Shown here in pieces: positions 12,109 to 29,400 of a stretch of 64,000 nt of DNA. A program made the translations under genes and the position numbers. A model generated the notes under the pieces. It saw nothing but the letters and a program-made list of their open reading frames with translations. It had not been told where the DNA came from and did not search any database. Source of the DNA: Pterobdella sp. o SKG-2022. Lineage: Eukaryota; Annelida; Clitellata; Hirudinida; Piscicolidae. Location of the stretch: the NCBI GenBank assembly GCA_964035795.1, contig OZ038325.1, positions 2,358,473 to 2,422,472 on the forward strand, given 5' to 3'. Numbering within the stretch: position 1 is the stretch's first letter; every line of letters begins with the position of its first letter.

Positions 12109-13832
12109 GTTTTGAACAGAGCTCCGGGTGATTGAAGGAAAAGAATTTCGGAAACGTTTTTCCTCGAAATGTTTAATCTATCACCATTGAGACCATTGGA
12201 AACTTTTTGTTGTTCAGAAATGAAATAACAATTATTTCACATTTTTATTTACCTAGGACTATCACTTATTAATTCTTTATTTCTCAATTTTATTTTATCT
12301 ATGGTCTTTGAACTGTAACATACTTGATAAGGTTGCCTTTCTAACAAAAAGCTTTATACTCAATAAAATTAATGTTTTGTTCAAGCAATTTGCAGTATTT
12401 ATCTCGACTAAAGAAGATTATCAGTTAAAATATAAATTCTTTAATAACACTTCAAAACTTCATTTCAAGCTCTTTATTGGGATCAAAAATTAACTTGGAA
12501 TTTTTTAAATTAACTACCACAAATATTATGATGAATATCACTAATAATATTAGTATCATTAAGATTTTTAATATTATTATCATTAATTTAAGATAGTAAT
12601 AACATTATAATTTCTATAGATTAGGCTGGTAACACCATTTGAACAATGAAACATCATAACTGCGATCGAATTGCATTCCTAATCTTTAGTGATAATACAA
12701 TTTGATTTTTATAATTATATTTTAACCACCGTCATAATAAACACACTATCATAATTTTTAATTCTTTTATCAATCTTTTTGATATCGTCTACTTTACCGA
12801 TAAAATCTCGCTTCAATCTATTATCAATTGAAAACATCGAATTCCAAAACAGCTTATTATTATTTAAAACATAAACATCATTATCATCGCCATCATCATA
12901 ATCATGAATACATCGTTATCAATACCATTACTGATAATAATATTATCATTAATAATAATAATATTATTATTATTATCAAAGAGAAGATCATTATAACTAA
13001 CATCATCATCACGTGGAGGTCGTTATCACTATTATCCTCACCACCATCGTTAAAGATAAGATCATTATCATCGTCATTCTAGACGTCATCATCATCGATA
13101 TATGGCGTCAGAACTAATACCATGAAGACGTCATTACTAATAGAAGCTATGAAAGAGCAACAGAGTTATTTTTAGAATGAAGTTTACATTTAAAAAACAT
13201 AAACACATATATGTATATACTCAATATACACGTATATATAATACATTTGTTTATGTAAACAATAAGTTATGCGTGATTCAATGAGGCTCAACACTACGTC
13301 ATAATGATGGGTTATAATAATTAAAATGCTCATTTATATAGCGCTGATTTTGGCGCCAAAATGAGTGATGGAGGTCTTCATGAGAATTTAAAGCTGTTGA
13401 TTGCATTTCCGTTATTATTGATTTTAATATTGATTCATTATTATTTGTGTTATTTTATTATGATTATTATTGTGATCACCGTAAGAATGGTAGTGATATT
13501 TTTGAATTCATTTAAAATGGGAAACCAGAATGAAAGAAAGGTGAGAAAATAAAATAATATTTGTTTTATTATTATTATTAATGTAAATACTACTATTTAT
13601 TATTATTTTTGTTGTTTAAATTTTTATTTTTGTTTTTATAACGATGACGTTTTATAACGTCGATGCACACACACAAATTCCTCGAATATTCTGTAGACAA
13701 TAAACTGAACAAAATTGCGCAAAAACAAAATATGAACAAAAATGGAAAACTAAACGTTATAAAATCAAACAAATTAATGTGAGAATCGATAATAAATATA
13801 ATAAAAATAATGATAGCCAAGCGGGCGCGTTT
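12109..13832. other. AT-rich intergenic region with ATC/ATT repeats; no gene seen
   Basis: Mostly AT-rich simple sequence with imperfect ATC and ATT repeats (about 12840-13100) and ATT runs at 13560-13600. A short frame at 13361-13552 is hydrophobic but has no similarity, splice context or conserved motif, so I do not call it. The right end holds the 3' flank of UBE2R on the minus strand. Confidence 0.55.
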
Positions 13833-16800
13833 TCATGTTTCGCTGTTGTTTCCGGAATCTTCTCCAAAGTTGTCACGTGACCCTTTGTAAGAGGTATCAT
13901 TATCATCACCATGGCCGTCGCCAGCTTCGTCTTCGTCATCATCGTCGTCGTAATCTTCCACGCAATCTTCGTCGTAAAAGTCGGTCTCAGTCAGGCAATC
14001 CAGTTCATAGGATCCTGTGAAAGGAGGAAAAATAATAAAAATAATAATAAAAATATAATGATAATACTTATTATTGTTATGGCAATTAATGCAATGATAA
14101 AAATAGTAATATTGGACCAAAATTCAGTTTATGTATATATATAACATGTAATAAAAGCAGATACCCTACTCCCAACACACACACACACACACACACAAAC
14201 CTGTATTTTTGGTGGAATGGGTGATGCAGTACTCAGAGACAGTGGTAGGAACCACCACATTATCCCTCAATGCATCCTCCTTTGTCTGTGCTACTTGTCT
14301 CCTGGTGGAAGAGGTGGTAGTGGATGGAATAGATGATTGGTTCATGGAAAGAATAGTGGGTTTGTGGAAAGCTTGGTGAAAGTTTGTGTGTTGGATGGGT
14401 TTGTGATTTAGTAGCAGATTAATTAATAACTGCATAGTTTAAAGTGAAAGAAAACATATAAAACACTAATGACGAAATAAACAGAGCAGAAAACATAACA
14501 ACTAAAAAACAAAAAAGCTTTCAAACATACAACCAAACACACAACTGCACCACCAAACACACAACCGCACCCCAAACTCACTCACCTAACTCTCATTTCA
14601 TAATCATTATCCTTGCCCTCCTTCCAATTCCTGAATGAAACTGAGGCGTCAACATTAGCTGGTGAGTTGATGTTCGGTTCGTTCAAGAGGGAGATGATGC
14701 TTAACAAGATGGTCCTTCATGGTGGTGTGGTGAGATGTAATGTAATGTAATGCGGTATTTATAAAGCGCTTTTCCTTATAAATCAAAGCGCTTGCTACAA
14801 TTTTAATGTAGCAAAAACACACCGTGGAACAGGTACTAATTGTCGGCCCACGTGGGATCGAACCCGGTAACTTTTAGATAATTAGTCTAATGCTCAACCA
14901 TTGAGCTATAGGGGCCGACAAATAATAAGAGGTAATGGTGTGGTGAGGGATGGTAGTGTCGTGAAGGATGGTGGTGTGGTGAGAAATGGTGATGATTAGT
15001 GAGAGATGGTGGTGATTAGTGAGATAGAGGTAAAAGAAGGGTGATGGGTGTTGAGAAGTGGATGAGTTATCAGTAGAAAATGATGATGGGGGATGAGTGG
15101 TGTGTGATGGGAGGAGATTGTAAAGAGTGGGAAGTGAGAGGTGGGTGATGGGTAATGAGAGGAATGTGATAAGCGGAGCCTTAGTAAGTGAAAAATAATG
15201 AAAGATGATAGTTCAAAATATAGAAGGAACACAGCTGAATGTAACACTTACAGAATAACCACCATCTTCACACAACCCACCATGAATCTAACCTGACATT
15301 CTGTGTAGGATTCCATCTTTCTGATGGGAGTTCTCCACTGGATGGGTCATCAGTAGGAGGGTGGAGGATTGATATGCATACTTGACCATTCTATGGGGGA
15401 AAGAGGGGTTTGATAGAAAATGGTGGAAGAGTTGATGAAAATGAATGGAAAAAAAGTTTGGGTAGTATGAGGGTTGATAGGGGATAGGAGATGGAGTGGA
15501 TTATGGAGGATGTGATGGGTTTTGGAGGAACAATGCGGTGTGATTTGGTAGAGGAGGAAGTGATGGAGTTTGAGTTTAGTTTAAATTATAAAGGGAAGTT
15601 AGAAAAGAACAGTGAGATAATGGTTGGAGATGGATAAGTTGGCGTAGTTGAACCATGGATAACTATTATGATAGGGAATAAGACATAGACTGTAGAAATA
15701 AGTGGGATGGCGAATTGTAAAGAATGAAGAGAGTGAATGATGATATGATGGTGGGTTGATTTAATTAATAAAGATTCCATTAGTCTAGTTTGACTGTACT
15801 ATCAGTCAAACTTTTACAAATTATGAAATATAAATGAATACTAATAACAATGGTGATGCTGATGATGATAATATATTTGAGAAACAAAAAAAAAGTATTA
15901 GAATGAAAATGGAAAAAAAACAAATAAAACAATAATATCATGGAAAACAAAAAAGTAATAAATAAAAGAAGGGAGATGGGGAAGAATGGAGTGAATTTTG
16001 ATAACATCAATTCAAATGACTGTCATGATATGTGAAGGTTTGACAATTCATATTGATTTATTGATTATTATAACTTTCATTTTTTTACTGTAATTATGAG
16101 TGTTTTTGTTGATATTATTATTTTTTTTGTTTATATTATTAAAATTATTATTTTTGTTGTTTTTATTTTTACAATCATTATTTTGGTTTTTTATTATTAT
16201 AATTAATATTTTTGTTTTTGGTACACTAGTATGATATAATGTAAGTGATGATGTCACTGCTTTTTTTAACTTTTTGTTTTTTATTTATCAATATCATTAT
16301 TATTTCAGATGTTATTATTATTGTTGCTACTGTAGTTATTATCATTTCCATCATCATAAGCAAAAATAAATGGCCTGATTTTTAAATTACTTTATAATAG
16401 TATCAATAATCTAGGCCAACTGTTGTCAACCCCAGTTACTGGGACATGTACAGCAGCATAATCTAATTAAATTATGATGATAGTTTATGAAAACTTTTTG
16501 CCTCAGTCGAAATACTCAGAGCATAGATACCTGAGTAAGTTGAAATATTAAATATGCTAAAACATCACAAAAACGCATGTTTAATATATAATGAAAAAAA
16601 TATTAAGAAAAGAACTAAGAAAAAGATAAAAATATACAAAAACATGAAATGCCAAATGAATAGATCAAAAAGAATTCTAACTAACAAAGGGAAAAAATGC
16701 ATGAAAGTGCCTGTTAAAAAAATAACAATATAAAAAAAATAAAAATAACTGATGCACTATAATGCAAATAATAGTGATCATAAATAATTAGGAAAACACC

Positions 16801-18106
16801 TCACAAAAAAATAGAAAAAAAATTATCCCAAAAATTAAAAAAAAAACAAAATGCTCATTGAATACTAAACAGAAAAACTTAAAGTTCAAATAAAACTTAT
16901 CAAAACTAGAAACTTCATCACCTTTCAAACCTACATGAAAAGCAAACACAAAAAATAATAACAATATTGTTACAAACAAGATTATAGTGGCATTAACTAG
17001 GCCTCATTATTAAACAGTAAACAAAAAACTTCAAGAATCAATACAACTTATAAAACTTTGCATGTTTTTTGAGCATACATAGAAAAACAAACATACACAC
17101 AAAAAAAATACCTCATATATGTTGGGGTGCCACATTTTTGTGAGGAAACAGAACTTTGGTGGTGAGTAAGGATAGTCATTGGGGAATTTCATATTCGCCT
17201 GATTTATTATTTTTTTGTTCTCATTATTCTTTTTTATTATTAATCTTTATTATTATTATTATTATTATATAACTTGAATTTTAAAAGCATAATTAATCTA
17301 TATTTTTGTGAAACTTATAACATTTAAAGCCTAAAATGGAGCTTATAGTTGTCTATAAACAGCTATAAATTTAATAATTAAAACTTCATCATGTTATGTA
17401 GTATATTATGTTGAGAGAATAGATTATAAATGTTGCTCCAAAGACAAAATATTACTTCTAATTAAAATGAAGTTTTGTCTTAATTAACATTTAATCTTTC
17501 ATCATTTGAACTAATGTTTTGTTCTTAAAAAATGGAGATTTTTTCTTATAATGTATGTTTCAACTGAGTTATAAATAACATCTAGGGTAGCTACTTAAGA
17601 TGTTTTGAAATATTTTATCAAAGCTTTTTCAGTTGTTAGCTTTTTAAATATGTTTTGAAATGGTGCAATTTAATTGAACAATATTATCCTTTTATCAGCT
17701 ATTTAAGTTGTTTTGATGAAATATTTTAGACCTGTAAACCCCATTTAAAATTGAAACAATTAGCTTTAAAAAATTTTTGATATTTCGTTAAAATTTCATT
17801 GTCTACAACTAACAATGGACTTGAAAATCTGTTGGCCCAACAAAAAGCTTAAATTTACTGTAAACCATTTTTGAGCAACAAAATTAATAATAGAAAAAAA
17901 ACGAAAATATAAATGGCTGAACAGACCTTAAAATATCCTCCTTCGTAAAGAGTGTCAGGAGGTCCAAAGATGGAGACGTCCCATGTAGAAAAATCCGAGT
18001 CTTCTGGCAAAGAAACTTTGAAGCCCTCGACTGGTTCGCTTAAAATTTTTTTCAACTCAAGTTGCAGGAATCTTGCTGCGCAAGATGTGGCACTAGATAC
18101 AGCCAT
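13833..18106 (-). CDS. UBE2R: Ubiquitin-conjugating enzyme E2 R (CDC34-type)
   Basis: Predicted 258-residue E2 enzyme that transfers ubiquitin to substrates of SCF-type cullin-RING ligases. Exons from 5' to 3': 18106-17927, 17198-17112, 15390-15293, 14714-14586, 14301-14201 and 14014-13833; all phases agree. Diagnostic segments are [12 protein letters not shown] and [12 protein letters not shown], the active-site cysteine in [12 protein letters not shown], and the CDC34-specific acidic loop [19 protein letters not shown], which separates this class from other E2s. The helix after it ([17 protein letters not shown]) is typical. The last exon encodes the acidic tail ([19 protein letters not shown]), known in CDC34 to bind the cullin basic canyon. 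The slightly longer length than vertebrate UBE2R comes from the tail. A SINE sits directly upstream of exon 4. Confidence 0.95.
14735..14920 (-). mobile_element. tRNA-derived SINE, full-length copy
   Basis: Read on the minus strand: a tRNA-like head with perfect 7-bp acceptor pairing (TCGGCCC/GGGCCGA), box A TAGCTCAATGG, a closed anticodon arm TTAGA-CTAATTA-TCTAA giving an AAT (Ile) anticodon, and box B GGTTCGATCC. It continues into a body containing AAGCGCTTTGATTTATAAGG and ends in a (TTACA)n-like tail. Three other copies lie at 24595, 25878 and 34834. It is inserted in a UBE2R intron, ending about 20 bp upstream of exon 4. Confidence 0.88.
16391..16470 (-). repeat. Dispersed repeat family A, end fragment
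   Basis: An 80-bp copy of one end of a repeat also found at 30702-31027. Shared text includes TTGTCAACCCCAGTTACTGG here against its complement with a few changes there, then CATGTACAGCAG and ATAATCTAATTA. It lies in a UBE2R intron. Confidence 0.75.
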
Positions 18107-18468
18107 AGTGGTATCAATTATTTCTCTTGAATTTCCTAAGTTAGTTTTTGGCGAAAAAAAAACGAAAAATCGAATTTCTCTACGATTTTAAAGAAAATTT
18201 TGTAGGTTTTTGTCTGTAGTTTTGTTTACGGCGTAAATCAGAAATAGGGATGATTGTTATTAATAATGATATTAACGAACAAAGTATTATATATATATAT
18301 ATATATTTGTATAACTTCACTGAAGGTATATCTTATAGAATTATATGAAATATTAAGACAAAGCCTTTCTCAGCTGTTAGCTATAAAGATATTAAATATT
18401 CACAAAAAAATATTTATTTTTTGAACAAAAAATGTCTCAAATATTTAATACAATTCAATTAATTTTGA

Positions 18469-23523
<5,055 letters not shown>

Positions 23524-23576
23524 AACAAAAACAAAATCTTGGAATACATAGCATATAAAGTTGCTATTAAATCATG

Positions 23577-23658
23577 GCAGTCTTGGCCGAGTGGTTAAGG
23601 CGATAGACTAGAAATCTATTGGGCTCTGCCCGCACAGGTTCGAATCCTGTAGACTGCG
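23577..23658 (+). tRNA. tRNA-Ser (anticodon AGA)
   Basis: An 82-nt class II tRNA. The acceptor stem GCAGTCT (23577-23583) pairs perfectly with AGACTGC (23651-23657), with discriminator G. Box A is TGGCCGAGTGG and box B GGTTCGAATCC. The anticodon arm ATAGA-CTAGAAA-TCTAT gives AGA, and a long variable arm (GGGCTCTGCCC) is typical of serine tRNA. A T6 run at 23660-23665 is a good Pol III terminator. All stems are intact, so it should be functional. Confidence 0.96.
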
Positions 23659-24286
23659 ATTTTTTAAGTAGTAATTTTGTAACATTTAAATTAACTTATT
23701 CATATAATTTTTCAATTTTTTTGTAAGTTTTTAGTCAGAAGCTCATGTAAGAAGATAAATTTTTAAATTTTTGAGTATGAGCATTTCAAAAATTTTTACA
23801 TAAAAGATTTAAAACTTCAAAAAGTAATTTACAGTTTGAGAAGTTAAAAGCACTCATGAATTAAATTAATTATTTGGTAATATCTGATATTTTTTTAATT
23901 GATATTGATTGAAATATCAATAGTGAGTTACTTAGATTTCTGTTTTGATAGAGACATTGCAGTTTTTAAATTTATAAAATTTAATAAATCTATTTAATTA
24001 CTTGATTTTTGGTAATAAAGTAAAATAATTATAAGCCTAAATAAAAGATTTTGAAACTATATAATATTTAGTTGATTGAAAATATGACAACATTATCGAT
24101 TGAAAAAGATGAATAAAAGCAAGTAAAAGCATGAATCTTTGGTCATTTTATTATAATTTGAATTAATTATATATAAAATTATAATAAAATAAATATACTC
24201 AAAAGTTTAAGAAAATAATAATTATATATATATAATTTAATTCATAAAAATTAAGCAAATCTTGAATGAATTTTAATTAATTCACA

Positions 24287-26310
24287 ATGAAAATCCTTGT
24301 TTTTGTCCTACTATGTAGTTTTTTCTTGATAGTGGCGTGTGAGATTTTCGATGAAAACACCATACAACGCATTTTGAAAAAACACAACGATGCAAGAAGA
24401 GCTGAAACTGCTTCTAATATGAAGAAACTGGTTTGAAACTGAGGATAAATGATTGGCTCGATGGATGAATAGATAGACGGAGGAATGAATGGTTGAATTG
24501 GTGGGAGAATAAATTAATGGGTAGATAAATAATGGGTATTAAAAATTGAAAAAAATAAATTTTCCGATAAATAGTTAAGTAAATGTACGAACGGATGTAA
24601 TGTAATGCGGTAATATAAAGCGCTTTTCCTTATAGATCAAAGCGCTTGCTACAAATTTAATGTAGCGCAAACACACTGTGGAACAGGTGCGGATAACAAA
24701 CGATATAAAGAATGGGTAATAAAAAAAATTGATGGCTGATGAATGGCTAAGTGGATGCATATTAATTGAAAGATTTGGAATGGAGTGTTGGCAAGGATGG
24801 CCAGCGAGTGGGCTGAACAGTGTAGAAGTGACCATGGGCAACCTGAGGCTGCAGATAAACCATATGAATATATAGGTTAGTTTTAAACATTTAAATACAA
24901 TTAGCCAATTATAAAGTTCTATTCATGTTATTTAAAAAAAAAAAAAAATAATAATGATACTTCTAAGAATACCAGGGGCTTTTGATTTTGTCTAGTAGAT
25001 TTATAGACATATATTATGTTGGAGTATCTATTGTTATATTGAAGGAGATTATTAATTGAAATATTTCATATATTGTTACTTGATGTTTGAACTTTGATTT
25101 ATAAGTTTGTTTATTTTCGAATAAACTAAAAGTTGAATTTTATTTAGAAATGAATTATTTGTTAATTATTTATTTAGTATTAAATTATGAGTTATTTATT
25201 ATTGAAGTAATTTATAAATCGATTATTTATTTTGTAATAAATTATAACTTAACAATTTGTTGATATTCTTATATTAATTCTTTATTGGTAAAGGTCAGAA
25301 CCTGAACGTGTTCACAAGACGACAAAATGACTACGTTCCTTCTATACAGGAATGGATTGATGAGAAAAACTTCTATGATTTCGATACCATGGGGTGTGAA
25401 GAAGGAAAAAAATGTGGCCATTACAGACAAGTTAAAAGTTATCTTTTGACGGAAATTTGAAATAATATAAATGAGTAGACAATAGCTTACAAAATAAAGT
25501 AGATTAGCTCAAAAACAAAATAGTGCCAAACAAAAAACTTAGTTAAACTAAATTGCAAAACAAAGTTTCGCTGTGATATACCAAAAAAGATACAGTGAAG
25601 AAATAATTCTAATAGCTTGTGTGGGCAGACTCTTGGGAGCTTGGATGTGGGTATGCCAAATGTGACCATGTCAAGGGGGTTGATGTAAATTTTGGGGATG
25701 TTTTCGTGTGCAACTATGGTCCATCGTGAGTTCAAACTTTTAGTTTTTTGGTTCAATATATAAATTTTGTATAGTAAATAATTTGTGTTTAATATAATTT
25801 TGGTTATTTGATGATTTATAAAAAAAAGTTATAACTAACCAAATGTTTAACAATTGTGCAAACTAGCAGATTCATTGTGTCGCCCCTATAGCTTAATAGT
25901 TGAGCATTAGACAAATTATCTCTTGTCACCGGGTTCAATCCCGCGTGGGCCGACAATTAGCACCTGTTTCAAAGCTTCATAAATACTACATTACATTTAA
26001 TCATTTTTAATAAAAAGGGAATAATTATGATTTGCAGCGGAAACATAAAAGGAGAAAAGCCGTACAAACAAGGAGCATCTTGTGCTGAGTGTGGCGAAGG
26101 TTATATAAACGAAGACAATTTATGCGGTAAGTCATATTCAATTCTTTGAAAATCATTTATTTTTAAAAATAAACACAACTTTGGTTTTATCCAATTGTAT
26201 TTCTAGTTTCTCCAGCATGGCCCACTCCTACTTACGCCACTGGAGTACCTTTGACCACAGAAGAAGTGCTGGATGTAGGAGATTTCTTCCACAATTTAGA
26301 AGGATTTTGA
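24287..26310 (+). CDS. Secreted CAP-domain (SCP/TAPS, CRISP-like) protein
   Basis: Predicted 228-residue secreted CAP-superfamily protein; roles in this family range from lipid binding to venom and immunity, and none can be assigned here. Exons: 24287-24430, 24773-24875, 25294-25430, 25616-25725, 26038-26126 and 26207-26310, all in phase. A signal peptide (MKILVFVLLCSFFLIVACE) precedes ILKKHNDARR, the usual start of the domain. Family signatures follow: ASEWAEQCRSDHG, then CGHYRQLVWADSWELGCG, then VCNYGPSGNIKGEKPYKQG. The two CAP His residues (SDHG, GHYRQ) and the Glu pair are visible. A Cys-rich tail (CAECGEGYINEDNLC) and a short C-terminal extension end the protein. Introns 1 and 4 each contain a SINE copy. 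The next gene starts only 125 bp downstream. Confidence 0.92.
24595..24690 (-). mobile_element. tRNA-derived SINE, 3' half only
   Basis: Matches the tail half of the copy at 14735-14920: GTAATGTAATGCGGTA, AAAGCGCTTTTCCTTATA, AAAGCGCTTGCTACAA and CTGTGGAACAGGT. The tRNA head is missing, as in 5'-truncated retrotransposed copies. It lies in intron 1 of the CAP gene. Confidence 0.85.
25878..25998 (+). mobile_element. tRNA-derived SINE, internally shortened
   Basis: A tRNA head with box A-like TAGCTTAATAG, box B GGTTCAATCC and GGGCCGAC, followed by CAATTAGCACCTGTTTC. It then jumps to the terminal ATAAATACTACATTACATT, missing the AAGCGCTT body. It lies in intron 4 of the CAP gene. Confidence 0.85.
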
Positions 26311-26435
26311 TAGACTTTTAGTTGTTTTTTTGTTTTGAGAGAAATATTCTATTTTTTAAACACCAACGGTTTCCCTCTGTGGGTGTTAGTTAAGCCAATT
26401 TTTTGAATAAACAACTGAACTTACAATTTAGAAAA

Positions 26436-29400
26436 ATGTTTAAAAGAATAAAAAATGCCGTAACTCAAATAACGAGTGGACATATATTTGCGGAGGAAGT
26501 TTTTGAAGGCGATAAAACCATTTTAAGATCTCAAATCTTCTCTGATGAAGAGGAAGTCATGGCGTCTTATATCAAAGCACCTGACCCTAAGTTTCAGTAC
26601 GCTAGACCACATTTTTTGTGTCTAAATGCCGACGAGATTCAGGCTTCAAATAATCAGTCATCAAGGCCTGTCATTGTGCCCAAAAAGATATTTCTCATGC
26701 CTTTTAAAGCAGGATATGCCGAGTAAGTTATACCTTGAGAATCATAAAAAAGAGATAAAAATTTTTTCTTAACTATAAAAAACTTTTCAGTTTATACATT
26801 TTTATAATATAATATTTAAAGTTGATCTCATCCAAACAAAACCAAACAACAATTAACTCTTAAAAATTTCTTTCGAACTCTAAAACTCCAGATGCACAAA
26901 CGCCAACAAGACTGAAGTGAATGAGGACCAGGCTTCAGCATACATACTCCCTCTCAACAGTGAACACCCATCCCTCCAGCATGTATACCTTCATCTCCCA
27001 CAATAACTGCATGTTGTATAGTGTATTAACTTATACAAAGTATCATTTAAAGTTGGATATTAGCTTGGACTGGCAATTTTATGAGAAAAATATACTATGG
27101 CTTGTTCAGAACAATTTAAGTATTTCCTGTTTGTTCCAGTTACTGGAACACAACAGTATAACATAATATGGATAGTAATTAGTATTTAATACTATCATTA
27201 TACAAAAATATCATATAATTTCAGTTGAAAAAGTCTACCAAAATAAATATTCAAATAAAAAGAGAGATACAAATCATAAACAAAAACAACAACACATAGC
27301 TGGCATATCTTGGGTTGAAAAATTTTATAAACAACAACACAGTTAACATACTTTGGCTTGTTTGATGGCCATGATGGACCCATTGCTTCCCTCCTTGCCT
27401 CACAGAACCTTCACCTCATTATTAAGGTTGGTGGAGGGCTTGAGCATCATTATAAGAAATGATGCTTGAACAACTAATCATCATCATTTTATATGTTAAT
27501 AATGTTATTTTTATATATAATAATATTATGCTCATTAATTAGTTACCTGATGATGATATAGAATATATCGAAAAGCTTAGTCTAAATACAAAATTCAAAT
27601 ATTTTTGCTTTTTATGATATACATTTTGGAAGCTAATATTCACAATCTTAAGAAAAGTTTTAGATAAGTGCGTAGTGGTTGAGGATTGCTATAAAGGGGA
27701 GTCTTAGCTATGAATTGAGTATGGTTATATAGGGGTAGAAAAATAATTAGTTATAACTTTTAAATAAAAATCTTTTACTGCTTAAAGGAAACAGGCTTTA
27801 AATAAGCCAGGGTTGGTGGTGATAATCAAGAAAAATAGTTCTAGTTATTCTATGCTTTCTTAAACTCTTTGTATAAATACATGACCAAATCTAAGTTAAA
27901 TATTTGTATTATTGTTGTTTTTACTTTTTTATTGTTAGTGTTTTTGTTTTTTAATATATTTTTATTGTTTTTTTTATTATCATATGAAGAAGGGTGGGTT
28001 TTGTTGGGTTGTGTTCTTGTTTATCACTGGATGAATAATATTTAGGCTGGTTTAAATTGGTGAGTGAATAATTATCTGTTAATATTTAGCTATATCCGTC
28101 ATCAAAATTAACAAATCTTTTAGGATAATATCCAGTTGGTGATGGATGAGTTGGAGAGATGGATGGAAGAAAAGGATGAGAAGGGAAAGAATGAAGAAAA
28201 AGAGCAAAATGATGATGGTGAGAATGATTCCACAAATAACTGTTCAGAAGGTGAAAAAAGAAAAAAATCGAAAAAAAGAAACAAAATTACAAGTGATGAT
28301 AGTGATGAGGAAGATGAAGAAAACGTTGATGAAACTGACAACCATGAAAATGATGAGAAAGATATATGCCTCAGTAATGATAATGATAATAGTGAGAAAG
28401 ATATATGTCTCAGTAATGATAATGATAATAGTGAGAAAGATATTTTTGTTAATTGTGGTAACGATAATAATATTAATAATGATGAGAGTAAATGCGACGG
28501 GGAAGATAAGAAAGCTAAAATTGATCTCATATCGGTTAAAAGTAATGAAAGTTTAAACTCGAATAAGAAGGTGACATCAATTGAAGTTAAAAATGAGACA
28601 AGAAAAGGCAAAGATGGTGCAATTAAAAAGGATCAAATTAGCGATATATATGGAAGAAACAGTGATAATATTGAAAGGGAAATACATGAAACCAAAGATA
28701 TCAAAGAAGAACGAGACAAAAACAGCAATAAATTGAAAAATGATGAAAATGAAGGTGATGAAACTGAAGAAACTGACGACAAAAGGCATAATAAAAAATG
28801 TGATAATACAAAAATCAGTTCTAATATTCGCAGTGTTGACTCTAGCACTCAGACTGCCTCTGAGCTTCTTGTACAATCAGGTAAATACGATAGTATAATA
28901 ATACAATAATAATAATGTTATATTTTCCAGTGCTATGATTGTTTGAATAAGAATATCATAGTCAGTCTATGTAGCTTCTCGCTTCTTCTCACCCACCACT
29001 CTACTCCACCTTCACCTTATAATACCTCTTTCTTTCTTTTCACTCAACATATCACATCTTCTACACCACACCACACCACACCTTCTCCACTTCAAATTCC
29101 AACCTCACCACACCACACCCTCATCTAACTACATTCTCACCACACCACAGCCTTTTGTAAGAACTGCACGCAGGCTGAAGATACTTGTCCCACCTCACCA
29201 CCTTCCTTCGACCACCTCATTGTGGGCGCTTTGGAGGTTTCATTCCAGCAGATGGTTGGTGTCTATCATAAGCTAATATATTGGTTAACAAATGTATAAT
29301 GATTAAGAACCATATAATGGTGACTTGTAATAAGCTAAATTTTTAACTAAAAAATGTGTGTTGAGGACTCATGATAAGCTTTTAAAATAATAATCTAACC

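Noticed and set aside
13361..13552. Hydrophobic 63-codon frame
   Set aside because: AT-rich chance frame; no conserved motif, no splice partners, no second evidence.
28943..29128. Signal-peptide-like frame (MNKNIIVSLCSFSLLL)
   Set aside because: Lies in a phosphatase intron in CACCACACC-type repeats; the flanking exons join in phase without it.
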